64,000 bases of DNA, taken from assembly GCA_965220045.1 (NCBI GenBank), contig OZ244803.1, forward strand, positions 2,418,001-2,482,000. Reading direction: 5' to 3'. Positions 32,795 through 41,912 of the stretch are shown here, piece after piece. The notes below the pieces were generated by a model. It did not search any database and was not told the origin of the DNA. It saw only the letters and a program-made list of their open reading frames with translations. Source of the stretch: VXOZ01 sp965220045. GTDB taxonomy: Bacteria > Chloroflexota > UBA11872 > VXOZ01. The position numbers and the translations under genes are program-made. Numbering within the stretch: the first letter of the stretch is position 1; each line of letters starts with the position of its first letter.

Positions 32795-34675
32795 TCATTC
32801 CACTTCGACGGCGCGGAGTGAATCGTCATGAATGTCAGAATTTGCGGTCTGGAACGACTTCCAGACTCCACTGGCAAAGACACTGGCGCCGTCATCAGTA
32901 GCCGCCCAGGCACGACCTTGTGAATCAATGGCAATGTCATAGACGTCATTGCTTGCAATGCCCGAGGTAAATCGATTGTAGTTTGCCCAGTTGGTGCCAT
33001 CGTACACGCTGACCCCGTTTTGGGTAGCCAGCCAGACTCTTCCATCCGGGCGGCTTACAGTGATATGGCGAATCGTATCGTTGGTGATGTCAGAATTGGT
33101 CCTGTGATAGTTAATCCACGTCACACCATTGAAAACGCTGACACCGTTGCCATTCGTGCCGACCCATACATTGCCGGACAGATCAACCGCTAGACTCGTG
33201 GTGTCCACGCTAGCAAGTTCATTTTGGAACACCTGCCAAGTGCCGTTATTGTAAATCGCAACACCATTGTTGGTGGCCAGCCACACCCGGTTGAGCTGCT
33301 CGCCGATTATCAGCACGTCTCGGACGACATCGGACGGGATATCGGAGTTACTCCTGTCCAAAGTCTCCCATCTTATGGAAGTGCCCGAAATGCGACCAAA
33401 GGAAGCGCCGTCTCCGTCCGTGCCGATCCAGACCAAGTTACCCACAGTGTGCACGGCCGTGACTTCGTTTCCGGCGAAGCCCGATGCACTCGTGGTGAAA
33501 GGCACCCAGGAAGAGCCTTTCAACCACAAGAGACCTTCTTCGGTCGCAATCCACTTCGACCCATCTGTACTGACAAAGATGTCATTAATCTCGTCGCTCG
33601 GGAGAGGATCCTTGAAAGCACGAGTCGTATCCCAGTCTGTGCCGTCATAGTGGGCAAGACCCTTCGTAGCCGTACCGAACCAGACGCTCGTCCGCGCCGG
33701 TGTAACCGGAGGCTGTGTGGGTACCGCCGTAGCTGTAGGCGCCGGGGTCGTACCGGGAACCGGTGTGGTTGTGGGTCCAGCCGTTGACTCCGGCTGGGGA
33801 ACAGGCCTTGTGTCGGGGGTCACCGGCCTGCCGTCCGACGTGAACCGGTGTACGACACGCGGCACAGAGTATTGCTGCCCGGCATTGAGTGCGGTTGACG
33901 GCCGGAACGCCGCATAGGTCCGCCAACTGAACTTCGGATAGTTGAGATTGCGGAGGTCGTCGCCGAGCAGCCGGAGCTTCACCGGTTCCGGGTCCCCGCG
34001 ATGGTGTTCGAACACGGCTGACTGAAAGTACTGGCGAATGAAACCAGGGTCCGCCGCCTCGATGAACAGCGTGCCGGCGGAGCGATTGTCAATGCGCGCG
34101 TCGGTCTTGGGAAAACCAAAGGCGTCCACACCGCCCAGCGAATCGAAGAAGCTCTTGAATCCCGTGTAAATGCCTTCAATCGAGAAGTCGGAGACCTTAT
34201 GGCCCCACGGCCCGAGTTCTTCGCCCGGATGAGGATTGAAACGTCCCGGCTCGACGCCGAGGTCGACGCTGCCGCCGGAGCCGCCGCCAAAGAAGTCCCA
34301 CGCCAACCGGCGCTCCATGACGTAGCGCCCAAGGTCAATGCGCCAGTGCCAGTCGACCACGCCGCGTTGATAATACTGGGAGAGGTTGCCGGGCTCCTCC
34401 TCAACCACCTCTGAGGTGGGAAAGCCCCAGCGGGTCAGCCCGCCGGTAGCATTGTAGTGATCGAGGAAGTTTACTTCGTACACTTGCCCATTCCGGATGA
34501 CGCGGAGGTTCGGGATATTGTGCTCAAGCGTCGTATCGAAAAAGTTCTTGGTGACCTCCGCCGAGGTAAAGGTCGTGGTTTCCTGCGCGCTGACGGTTGC
34601 TATCGTAGGAACCAATAGCAACACCAACAGGGCCAGCGCCCCAGTAACCTGACGCGCCCGTTTCATCCATCGCAT
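32795..34675 (-). CDS. Secreted protein with LGFP-like N-domain and a beta-propeller
   Basis: 626 residues. A signal peptide (ALALLVLLLVPTIATVSAQ) is followed by an N-terminal region with GFPTSEVVEEEPG and FGFPKTDA, LGFP-like pieces often found in Chloroflexota surface proteins. A Pro/Thr linker follows (about 295-335), then a propeller with repeated W-x-G-T/A-x-x-G-V blades (VWFGTATKGLAHYDG, KWIATEEGLLWLKG, VWIGTDGDGASF, VWLATNNGVAIYNNG, VWVGTNGNGVSVFNG, VWLATQNGVSVYDG, AWAATDDGASVFASG), similar to the Reg_prop repeats of hybrid sensor kinases. There is no kinase, so it is probably a secreted or surface-exposed binding protein. Followed by a strong terminator. Confidence 0.8.
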   Translation of the reverse strand: MRWMKRARQVTGALALLVLLLVPTIATVSAQETTTFTSAEVTKNFFDTTLEHNIPNLRVIRNGQVYEVNFLDHYNATGGLTRWGFPTSEVVEEEPGNLSQYYQRGVVDWHWRIDLGRYVMERRLAWDFFGGGSGGSVDLGVEPGRFNPHPGEELGPWGHKVSDFSIEGIYTGFKSFFDSLGGVDAFGFPKTDARIDNRSAGTLFIEAADPGFIRQYFQSAVFEHHRGDPEPVKLRLLGDDLRNLNYPKFSWRTYAAFRPSTALNAGQQYSVPRVVHRFTSDGRPVTPDTRPVPQPESTAGPTTTPVPGTTPAPTATAVPTQPPVTPARTSVWFGTATKGLAHYDGTDWDTTRAFKDPLPSDEINDIFVSTDGSKWIATEEGLLWLKGSSWVPFTTSASGFAGNEVTAVHTVGNLVWIGTDGDGASFGRISGTSIRWETLDRSNSDIPSDVVRDVLIIGEQLNRVWLATNNGVAIYNNGTWQVFQNELASVDTTSLAVDLSGNVWVGTNGNGVSVFNGVTWINYHRTNSDITNDTIRHITVSRPDGRVWLATQNGVSVYDGTNWANYNRFTSGIASNDVYDIAIDSQGRAWAATDDGASVFASGVWKSFQTANSDIHDDSLRAVEVE

Positions 34676-34882
34676 CGTGAGATAACTCTCCTCTTCACCG
34701 TGGTTTGACCGCCAGAATGGTCAGATTTCACTGCATAGCAGTCGAGAATGTACGCAAAGCGCGCCCTGGAAGAAACATCCCTTATCCCCGAGCTGACGCT
34801 TATTTTGGGGGGCGCGCGGAAGACTCGTGCCTTCTGAGAGTACCATAGTTTCCAAGGCATGTCAGCTTGCGACAACATCACG

Positions 34883-34912
34883 TTTACGGATACACGCTCG
34901 CGTGCCTATAAT
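34883..34912 (+). promoter_or_regulatory. Sigma-70 promoter with long leader to dppA
   Basis: TTTACG (34883-34888), 18-bp spacer, perfect TATAAT (34907-34912). The predicted transcript would have about 260 bases before the D-aminopeptidase start at 35178. The leader contains hairpin-forming stretches (CCGGC-TTC-GCCGG just after the start, then ACACGGG with CCGCGTGT). The rest of 34676-35177 shows no gene. Confidence 0.5.
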
Positions 34913-35177
34913 GGCGTGAATCGTTCCGGCTTCGCCGGCGTCACACGGGTTTTTGCTAGTTGCCGCGTGTCGGGAATTGAACGAGCCCGTGATATCGGTT
35001 CTTGCTAACCCGGCGCAGGTCGAAGTATTCATTTTAGCCCTCGCGGCGACGGCGATCGCGCAGCGAAACAGTGTTACACAAATCCGCGTCGTGCCGCTGG
35101 TGGGAGCGCACTCTTGTTCCGAGCCGCGGGCATCCGGCCCCATGTGACATGATGCAAGCCAAGAAAGAAGCAGTCTG

Positions 35178-36005
35178 ATGAAGACGTACATTGCCGTTGA
35201 CATGGAAGGGATCAGCGGTGTCATTCTTCCTGAGCAGCTTGGGCACGGCAAGCTATTCTATCAGGAAGCGCGCCGTCAGTTAGTGAGAGATACGAACGCC
35301 GTGATTGCCGGTGCGCTGGAGGCCGGCGCCGACGACGTGCTTGTGGTCGACGCCCACTCTTCAGGCTTCAACTTCATCTATGAAGAACTCCACTCCGCCG
35401 CCGAATACATCATGGGCGGCGCCCACCAGGAGCGGTTTCCCTTCTTGGAAGATGCCGACGTCATGCTGTTGGTGGGTTACCATGCCATGTCCGGCACTGC
35501 AAACGCCGTGCGCGACCACACCATGAGTTCGGCCTCCTATCAGGACATTCTCATCAACGGCCTGCCAGCGGGCGAAATCATGATCGATGCCGCCCTCGCC
35601 GGGGCGCACGGCGTGCCGGTCGGCCTGGTCACCGGCGACGATAAGGCCTGCGCCGAGGCCCGCGCTCTCCTTGGCGCCGTTGAAACCGCCCAGGTGAAAC
35701 AGGCCATCGGTCGCCATGCGGCGCGCATGCTGTCACCGAAGCGGGCGCGAGATCTGCTGCAAGAGAATGCCCGCAGCGCCGTGGCGCGCGTGAGTGAACT
35801 CACGCCCTACATAGTCAGTCCGCCGGTTACGGTGCGCGTTCGTTACAACAGCACGGATCTTGTCGACCGTATCTACTTTGACGGCAACGCCTGCAGGAAG
35901 ATCGATTCGAGAACGGTCGAGTATCGCGGTGACGATGTGCTGTCAACACTGAGCACAGCCAAACTGATCCAACCGTACTCCGCGCCAGGTGGAGCCACTC
36001 TTTGA
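35178..36005 (+). CDS. dppA: M55 family D-aminopeptidase
   Basis: 275 residues. The binuclear zinc residues match those of Bacillus DppA: Asp8 and Glu10 in VDMEGISG, His in VDAHSSGFNF, His in GYHAM, the nucleophile-region His in RDHTM, and Glu in PAGEIMID. DppA-type enzymes release D-amino acids from small peptides in the cytoplasm. The usual dipeptide transporter genes are not next to it, so it stands alone here. Related M55 members act on other peptides. Confidence 0.92.
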   Translation: MKTYIAVDMEGISGVILPEQLGHGKLFYQEARRQLVRDTNAVIAGALEAGADDVLVVDAHSSGFNFIYEELHSAAEYIMGGAHQERFPFLEDADVMLLVGYHAMSGTANAVRDHTMSSASYQDILINGLPAGEIMIDAALAGAHGVPVGLVTGDDKACAEARALLGAVETAQVKQAIGRHAARMLSPKRARDLLQENARSAVARVSELTPYIVSPPVTVRVRYNSTDLVDRIYFDGNACRKIDSRTVEYRGDDVLSTLSTAKLIQPYSAPGGATL

Positions 36006-36602
36006 CGTCAACGCTACCGGAACAGACACATAGCATTTACTCCTTATGTCACTGAGATCGGAGCGAGAAATCTAAAGTGACGCGGGACGTATCCCCCGCA
36101 TTTGAGGGCGAGCGATTGGCGGGAAACGGATGGAAACTCGCCCTTACTTGATACGGGCAGGCATTGCTCAAGCCGCACGAGCGCGCGAAGAACGAGCGCA
36201 AGCGCACTAAAGAAGCGCACAAAGAAATAGAGAACGCGAGCGCACGAAAATGAGAAGTCGCCTCCTTGTCCGTCATTCCCGCGCACGCGGAATTCCATCT
36301 TTTCTGCGCCCGTCCTGGATTCCTCGCCCCCGCGCGGGGCGCTTGCGCGGGAATGACGAAGGTTGGCGGTTTGTTTTCATGGCAATGACGGAACGGACCG
36401 AGGCGCGGGAAGAATTAGCGTAAGCCACCACACCCACAGAGCTGGGGGTCTCGGGGCAGGCGCAGGTTGCAATCCTGCGCTAACGGAGGCCACTCCTGTG
36501 CGGACGGGAAGTCTTCGGTTTGGTTCCGCGCGGGACTGGCGAAGAAACATGGAATAGCTTCACGGCAAAGCAACAAACGCGCCGGAAGCGAAGGAGAAGA
36601 CC
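36006..36602. repeat. 597-bp intergenic space with dispersed repeats
   Basis: 36271-36297 and 36318-36358 are copies of the GCGGGAATGACG family. 36460-36480 is a copy of the GCGCAGGTT...CCTGCGC palindrome with an imperfect core. Another part (36180-36240) is purine-rich with short GAACGAGCGCAAGCGCAC and similar pieces. No convincing gene; the frames present lack support. Confidence 0.65.
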
Positions 36603-37361
36603 ATGGAAAGATACGTTTGGCAACACATGCGGCGGGAAGAAATCGCGGAAATGCGCGACCACGGCGCCGTCGTAATACTGCCGGTCGGGTCAATCGAGCA
36701 GCACGGCCGTCACTTGCCCGTGGATACGGACATCTTCATTGCGGAGGCGGTTGCGCTGTCCGCGGCGCAGACGCTCCTACAAGAGATTCCCGTGCTCGTG
36801 GCCCCGCCCATTTGGACGGGAGTTTCGCCGCACCATATGCACTTCACGGGCACCCTCACGCTCTCCGTCGACACATTCTCTCAAGTGATACGCGAGGTCG
36901 TCACCTGCATGTGGCAGCACGGCTTCCGGCACATCCTGGTGCTGAACGGCCACGGCGGCAACGACCAGACGCTCAAGTCCACCACGCTCAAGCTCGGCGC
37001 CGAGGGCATCGAAATCGCCGCCGCGACGTACTGGGATTTGGCGGCGGCGGAACTGGCGGCCATGGTCGAGGGCGACCGTAAGAAGGTCGGCCATGCATGC
37101 GAGATCGAGACCTCGATTATGCTGTACCTCCGGCAGGAACACGTGGACATGAACACGGCGGTGAAGGACCTGAGCGTCCCGCCCACGCGCATGCCCACGG
37201 GCGGGCCCGTCTACTTCTGGCCGGTCTTCGATCCGGGCACGACCGGCGTGTCGGGAGACCCGACTTTGGCTACTGCCGAAAAAGGCAAAGCCTTCCTGGA
37301 AGTAATCACGCAGAACCTCGCCGACTTCATACGCACGTACCACAAGGCGCAAGTACCATAG
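36603..37361 (+). CDS. Creatininase-family amidohydrolase
   Basis: 252 residues. Metal and active-site motifs of the family are visible: LPVGSIEQHGRHLPVDTD (Glu and His), SPHHMHFTGTLTL and VLNGHGGND (His), and HACEIETSIMLYLRQEHVD (Glu). GAAGGAG precedes the ATG. Followed by the enolase-superfamily gene after 4 bases. Family members hydrolyse creatinine, mycofactocin precursors or formamide-like riboflavin intermediates; context here suggests a catabolic ring-opening or amidase step, not a mycofactocin role. Confidence 0.9.
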   Translation: MERYVWQHMRREEIAEMRDHGAVVILPVGSIEQHGRHLPVDTDIFIAEAVALSAAQTLLQEIPVLVAPPIWTGVSPHHMHFTGTLTLSVDTFSQVIREVVTCMWQHGFRHILVLNGHGGNDQTLKSTTLKLGAEGIEIAAATYWDLAAAELAAMVEGDRKKVGHACEIETSIMLYLRQEHVDMNTAVKDLSVPPTRMPTGGPVYFWPVFDPGTTGVSGDPTLATAEKGKAFLEVITQNLADFIRTYHKAQVP

Positions 37362-37365
37362 CCAG

Positions 37366-38550
37366 ATGAAGATCAAGGATATCCAGACATTCATTGTCGA
37401 CGGCCAGTGGTGGAATTGGGTCTTTGCCAAAGTCACCACGGATACCGGTCTCCACGGCTGGGGCGAAGCGCCGCTGGCGTGGAAAGAACACACCGCGGCT
37501 ACTGCGATCAAAGAACTCGGCGCAGTACTCATCGGCGAGGACCCGCGGCACATTGAATCAAGTCTGCAACTGCTGCACCGCGGCGAGTACGGCGGCACCG
37601 GACCGGTCTACAACACCGCCATCAGCGCCTTGGAACAGGCGTGTTGGGATATCAAAGGCAAGGACGCCGGTCTGCCGGTGCACGCGTTGCTCGGCGGCCC
37701 CTGCCGCGACCGGATCCGCGTGTATGCCAATGGCTGGTTTGAGGGCGCTAGCACACCGGACGAATTTGCCACGGCAGCGCAAGCGGTGGTGGCGCAAGGC
37801 TACACCGCACTGAAGTGGGACCCTTTTACCGCGTGGATCACGGCTTCAGAGCGGGAAATCAAGGAAGCGGCAGCCAGCGTGGCATCGGTGCGCGAAGCGG
37901 TGGGCGATGGCATCGACCTCTGCATTGAGGTTCACGGTCGCCTCAACGTCACGAGCGCGATCGCGGCAGCTGAAGCCCTGCGCCCTTACCGTCCGTTCTT
38001 CTACGAGGAGCCGCTGCGGCCGGACAATCCTGCCGCGTATGCCAAGCTGGCGCGGGCACAGATCGGCATGCCCATCGCGGCGGGCGAGCGCTTCTTCACC
38101 CGCTGGGGCTTTCGCGAGTACATCGAGCAGCAGATTCTCGACATCATCCAGCCCGACATCAGCCACACCGGCGGCATCCTGGAGGCAAAGAAGATCGCGG
38201 CCTGGGCCGAGACCTACGACGTCCCGGTTGCGCCCCACAACCCCTACGGTCCAGTGGCGATGGCGGCGACCTTGCAGGCGGTCGGCTGCATTCCCAACGT
38301 GCTCATCCTCGAGTCTTTCTTGTTCGGCTGCCCGTGGCGCCAGGACATCGTCAAAGATTCGCTGGAAGTCCTGCAGCCGGACGGCACGTTACGCATCCCG
38401 GACGCGCCGGGCTTGGGCATCGAATTGGATGAGGAAGAACTGCGCAAGCGCCCCTATCGGAATATTCCCACCCCGTGGAGCAGGCCAACCGTGGACACCT
38501 GGGGCGGAACCATCTTTAACGATCCGACTGCAGCGCAGCCAAAGGAGTAG
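37366..38550 (+). CDS. Enolase-superfamily dehydratase (mandelate racemase/galactonate dehydratase type)
   Basis: 394 residues. The capping N-terminal domain is followed by the TIM-barrel metal ligands: Glu in LCIEVHGRLN, Glu in FFYEEPLRPDN and Glu in PIAAGERF, then the catalytic His in VAPHNPYGPVA. The HGR and PHNPYGP combination resembles D-galactonate dehydratase-like subgroups. Likely dehydrates an acid sugar to a 2-keto-3-deoxy acid; exact sugar unknown. Overlapping-distance operon with creatininase (4 bases) and GNAT (4 bases). Confidence 0.9.
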   Translation: MKIKDIQTFIVDGQWWNWVFAKVTTDTGLHGWGEAPLAWKEHTAATAIKELGAVLIGEDPRHIESSLQLLHRGEYGGTGPVYNTAISALEQACWDIKGKDAGLPVHALLGGPCRDRIRVYANGWFEGASTPDEFATAAQAVVAQGYTALKWDPFTAWITASEREIKEAAASVASVREAVGDGIDLCIEVHGRLNVTSAIAAAEALRPYRPFFYEEPLRPDNPAAYAKLARAQIGMPIAAGERFFTRWGFREYIEQQILDIIQPDISHTGGILEAKKIAAWAETYDVPVAPHNPYGPVAMAATLQAVGCIPNVLILESFLFGCPWRQDIVKDSLEVLQPDGTLRIPDAPGLGIELDEEELRKRPYRNIPTPWSRPTVDTWGGTIFNDPTAAQPKE

Positions 38551-38554
38551 CGCA

Positions 38555-39097
38555 GTGAGCCGCCCAAATCCACAGTTGGTTATGGTACGCCCGCACTTGG
38601 ACGATCTCCCCCCGCTGCAGGTGCCGGCACCCTACCGCATCCGCTCCTATCAACCCGATGACGAAGTCCTTTGGACGGAACTTGTGGGGGTAGCCATGAA
38701 CTCGCGTTGGACCGTGGAGGCGTGCCGTGAGAACATCATCGCAGCACCGGGATTCGATCCGGGGGGCATGTTCTTTGCCGTCCACGGCGAAAAAGCAGTC
38801 GGAACCGCCACGGCGTTTCACGAAGAGAATAATCCGCCTGAGCGCGGCACCGTCCATATGGTCTGCGTGCATCCGGACCATCGCGGCCAGGGTCTTGGCA
38901 TCTGGCTCTCACTGGCGGTCTTGCACCGCTTCCGCGAGCGCGGCTTGCAGTCGGTGCAACTCCTCACCGACGACGTGCGTCTCCCTGCGATACACATCTA
39001 TCTGAAACTCGGCTTCGAACCGCACATGAGTCATCCCAGCTATCCCAAACGCTGGGAGGCGATCATGGAGACGCTCCGCCAAACCGGCTTCGCCTAG
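38555..39097 (+). CDS. GNAT family N-acetyltransferase
   Basis: 180 residues from the GTG at 38555, which has AAGGAG seven bases ahead. The acetyl-CoA-binding motif A reads VCVHPDHRGQGLGIWLSLAVL (R-G-x-G-x-G/A core), and the C-terminal IHIYLKLGFEPHMSH is typical. The open frame continues upstream through the dehydratase in another frame but that part is not coding. Third gene of the catabolic operon; substrate unknown. Confidence 0.85.
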   Translation: MSRPNPQLVMVRPHLDDLPPLQVPAPYRIRSYQPDDEVLWTELVGVAMNSRWTVEACRENIIAAPGFDPGGMFFAVHGEKAVGTATAFHEENNPPERGTVHMVCVHPDHRGQGLGIWLSLAVLHRFRERGLQSVQLLTDDVRLPAIHIYLKLGFEPHMSHPSYPKRWEAIMETLRQTGFA

Positions 39098-39170
39098 ACG
39101 GGGCCTACCGTCTCGAATCGTCATGCCACTTGCGATTCAACAGGCCCGGCACGACCGGATCTCTTACTTG

Positions 39171-39199
39171 CCGTTCGCCCTGAGCTTGACGAAGGGCGA
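39171..39199. repeat. Dispersed TTCGCCCTGAGC repeat, single copy
   Basis: Variant of the same element as at 13395-13420 and within 31480-31850, reading TTCGCCCTGAGCTTGACGAA. Lies between the convergent GNAT and TauE/SafE genes. Confidence 0.6.
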
Positions 39200-39233
39200 G
39201 TTTTTACTGAGCGATATATTTCCGGGATGGGTT

Positions 39234-39977
39234 CTACAGAATTCCCACGCCCGAGGTAATCGAAAGCAGTCCGGTGCAGAGCACGATCACCAAGACCAGG
39301 CGTTTGAAGTACTCCTCCGGCACCTTGCGCGAGAGCAAGATCCCCAAAACCATGCCGGCAGCGAGCGAAGGCAAGAACAGCAGCGCATACCGCGCGACCT
39401 CTCCGGTGAATAGACCGCTCGCCGCATGGGCAGGAATAGTGATGGCGTTGAGAAATACGAAATACGCGGCCAGGTTCGCGCGAAAGACCTGCTTCAGCAT
39501 GCCTTGGTTGGAGAAGAAGAGGATGACGGGCGGCCCGGCCATGGCAATGCCCGAGGCAAGCAACCCGCTCGCAATACCAACCGGCGCAAGCGCTAGCTTT
39601 TCATTCTTGATCTCCAGGTTGACGCCCAGCAGCAACGCCACCGCGAAGAACACGATCACAGCGCCAATGATGGTCTTGAGCGCGCCTTCGCTCAGGGCAA
39701 GCAGCACGTAGACGCCAAGCGGCAGACCAATGAGGCCGGTCGCCATCAACGGCCAGATGCGCCGGAGGTCAACCTTCCGAATGACCTCCAAGAGTATGAA
39801 CAGAGAGACCAGGAAGATGTGCGTCGTGACGGCAGGCACCACGACGCGCGGCGGCAGCACGAGTAGCAGCAAGGGCACACTGACAAGACCGTAGCCAAAC
39901 CCGGCCAAGCCCGCGACGGTAGCCGCGAAGAACGTCACCAAGCCGCCGGTGAGGAGAAGCACTTGGAATTCAGTCAT
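39234..39977 (-). CDS. TauE/SafE family sulfite/organosulfonate exporter-like permease
   Basis: 247 residues from the ATG at 39977, with about eight hydrophobic segments in two repeats. ATVAGLAGFGYGLVSVPLLLL and PVGIASGLLASGIAMAGPPVILFF are the paired signature segments of the family. An ATG at 40049 would add 24 residues that look non-membrane and are not conserved in type. Members export sulfite, sulfoacetate or related anions; the real substrate is not evident here and no sulfonate gene is adjacent. Confidence 0.85.
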   Translation of the reverse strand: MTEFQVLLLTGGLVTFFAATVAGLAGFGYGLVSVPLLLLVLPPRVVVPAVTTHIFLVSLFILLEVIRKVDLRRIWPLMATGLIGLPLGVYVLLALSEGALKTIIGAVIVFFAVALLLGVNLEIKNEKLALAPVGIASGLLASGIAMAGPPVILFFSNQGMLKQVFRANLAAYFVFLNAITIPAHAASGLFTGEVARYALLFLPSLAAGMVLGILLSRKVPEEYFKRLVLVIVLCTGLLSITSGVGIL

Positions 39978-40125
39978 GTGAAGCAGCAGCCGGGAGAACG
40001 AGCGGGCACGGTTGCGCCAGTCGAGAGTAGCCAAGCGCGGCGCACGCATAGCACAGAATCTTGAAGCGCCCGCCCGTCATTGTGACCGGTGATCTCTGAC
40101 TCACCACCGTGTTTCACCAGGCGCC

Positions 40126-40701
40126 TCATCTCGCTGACTGGGGAACGAATTCTCGCACAGTTACGCTGCTTCCAAAGCGCTTGCCGGTAGATTGAGGGAA
40201 CCCACCGCACTCCCGCAGGATGACGCCGCCGTCGCGCACGTCGAACGTTACGGCGTAGTAACGTTTCACAGGGTCATTGCTCGGCACCGTGCCCGCTGCC
40301 TGCTTACGCACGTGCCTCTTCTCCGTACACTGCATCGTTACTTGCAGTCTTTCCGGATCAAAGTCCAATCTGGTCTCCAGGAAGTCAACATGCTCCGGCT
40401 GGGATTGCTCGTGATTTCGGTTTGGGACAGGCTCCCGCACCGCAGGTACCGGCAGGCGCTCGGTCGTAAATTCCGAGAGCGCGCTCGGCGCCCCATCATA
40501 CGCGGCAAGCATGGCCCGCTCATCCAGCCGCTGGCGCACGGCAGCCAGCGTGCCGAGCCCGAACGCCTGCAGAAGCTCCCACTCGGGGAGCGTCAACGAC
40601 GGCGTGCATGGATCAGCGAGACGGGCTCGCTCCAAACGCCGCATAGCCGGAGAGCACTCGTCCCACGTTGCGCCAGGCTTGTCGGGGCACTGCATTGGCA
40701 T
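40126..40701 (-). CDS. Unknown protein
   Basis: 191 residues, not recognised. The sequence has balanced composition, with a predicted alpha-helical first half and a beta-rich end (KRYYAVTFDVRDGGVILRECGG). No signal peptide or membrane segment. The opposite strand also has a long open frame, but that one is Arg/His-rich and looks like a shadow. The ATG lacks a clear ribosome-binding site, so the start is uncertain. Alone between divergently placed neighbours. Confidence 0.5.
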   Translation of the reverse strand: MPMQCPDKPGATWDECSPAMRRLERARLADPCTPSLTLPEWELLQAFGLGTLAAVRQRLDERAMLAAYDGAPSALSEFTTERLPVPAVREPVPNRNHEQSQPEHVDFLETRLDFDPERLQVTMQCTEKRHVRKQAAGTVPSNDPVKRYYAVTFDVRDGGVILRECGGFPQSTGKRFGSSVTVREFVPQSAR

Positions 40702-40981
40702 AGCAACTTTCGTACTAGGGCAAATCTTTACATAAGCCCAAGAGCAGCCCCTGAGCCGGATCGGCGACCTTCCGTCCCGATGTAGTAGGCCCGGTCTTGA
40801 ATAAGGCTAGACGGTTGAAACCAGCCTGGTCCCGGTGCGCTTTCCCCGAACGCCGGCACAAAGACGCCCACTGCAGGCGCGGTGCCGCACGCTCCGCCGT
40901 GTACTGATACCGGCAGAAATCCAGAATTGTCCGGCGCCGCCGGTATTGTACCATGGAGAGAACGACCGCCTAAGAACACGG

Positions 40982-41701
40982 ATGACACTCATGGGCTGCC
41001 TGTGGCAATTCTATAAGGCGCTGGCTGTATTCTTCTTTACGCTGTTCTTACTTCTCATCCTCTTGGGCGTGATCCTGGTTGCGGGGACTGGCGTTGTGGA
41101 AGTACCGGGACTGAGTAGGCTCTTCGGTCAGAGTACGGCGCCTACGCCCACCACTACGGTCGTCCGAGACTCCGCAGCAACACAGGAAGCCAGCGGCGAC
41201 GCCGGCGCGGCCGGTACACCTGTCCCAGAAGAAACAGCGGCAATCGAAGCGGATTCAGAGCAGTCCGCGGCAATCAAGCGCGCCGAGGACGCCATCGATC
41301 AGGCGGACGAAGCCGGCCCCTTCACAATTGAGGTCTCTGATAGCGATCTGACAGCGTTGTTGGGCGAGCTCACCGCTTCCCTCGACAATCCGCCGGTGTC
41401 CAATCTGGTCGTTACGTTCGAACAGGATGCCTTTGTGGCCAGCGGCACGATCACAACACCCTTCCGCGCCAACATCCAGACACGCGGACACTTTGTCGTC
41501 GGCGAGGAGACTGTGCAGATCGAGTTCACCGAGGCAAAACTGGGCACCTTCACCATGCCGAATGCCCTGCGGGATCAACTGAGCGGGCTCGCCAACGAGT
41601 TTCTCGATGAGAACGTCGGCGAAACGCAAGGGCTGCGCATCGAGAGTGTCGAGATCCTGCCGGGCAAGATCATCGTTACCGGCGAGCGGCTCGAAAGGTA
41701 G
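40982..41701 (+). CDS. Membrane-anchored protein, DUF2993/LmeA-like beta domain (paralogue 1)
   Basis: 239 residues: a membrane anchor (ALAVFFFTLFLLLILLGVILVAG), a Thr/Ala/Glu-rich linker, then a domain of about 120 residues with VTFEQDAFVASGTITTPFRA, EFTEAKLGTFTMP and a C-terminal RIESVEILPGKIIVTGER. The same domain pattern occurs in the next gene (VFEQDAFTIRGRI..., VTNVEIVPGELRLTGES), so the two are paralogues. The C-terminal pattern (TNVEIxxGxLxxTGE) resembles DUF2993-type lipid-binding envelope proteins, but this is uncertain. Confidence 0.7.
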   Translation: MTLMGCLWQFYKALAVFFFTLFLLLILLGVILVAGTGVVEVPGLSRLFGQSTAPTPTTTVVRDSAATQEASGDAGAAGTPVPEETAAIEADSEQSAAIKRAEDAIDQADEAGPFTIEVSDSDLTALLGELTASLDNPPVSNLVVTFEQDAFVASGTITTPFRANIQTRGHFVVGEETVQIEFTEAKLGTFTMPNALRDQLSGLANEFLDENVGETQGLRIESVEILPGKIIVTGERLER

Positions 41702-41912
41702 TGCCCGCATTCTGACTGCTAGGCGGGACCCTACCATTAAGACGCTACCGGCAAGTGAGCAGCCCATACCTCCACGCCGCCGCGCGGTGCCTGCCACCTT
41801 TCAGCGCCGAGCCAGCGGCAGGAGCCGGCGTTGCGCTTCCAAACACGAACGCCGGTGAATTCTGTACCATGGGTTAATGACGACGTAATGCCGTGAACCA
41901 AGGTGCTGCGCT

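Noticed and set aside
34953..35147. Small plus-strand frame upstream of dppA
   Set aside because: 64 codons without ribosome-binding site or recognisable feature; the leader interpretation is as likely.
40192..40785. Plus-strand open frame of 197 codons
   Set aside because: Overlaps the minus-strand gene at 40126-40701, whose composition is more protein-like; the plus-strand frame is Arg-rich.
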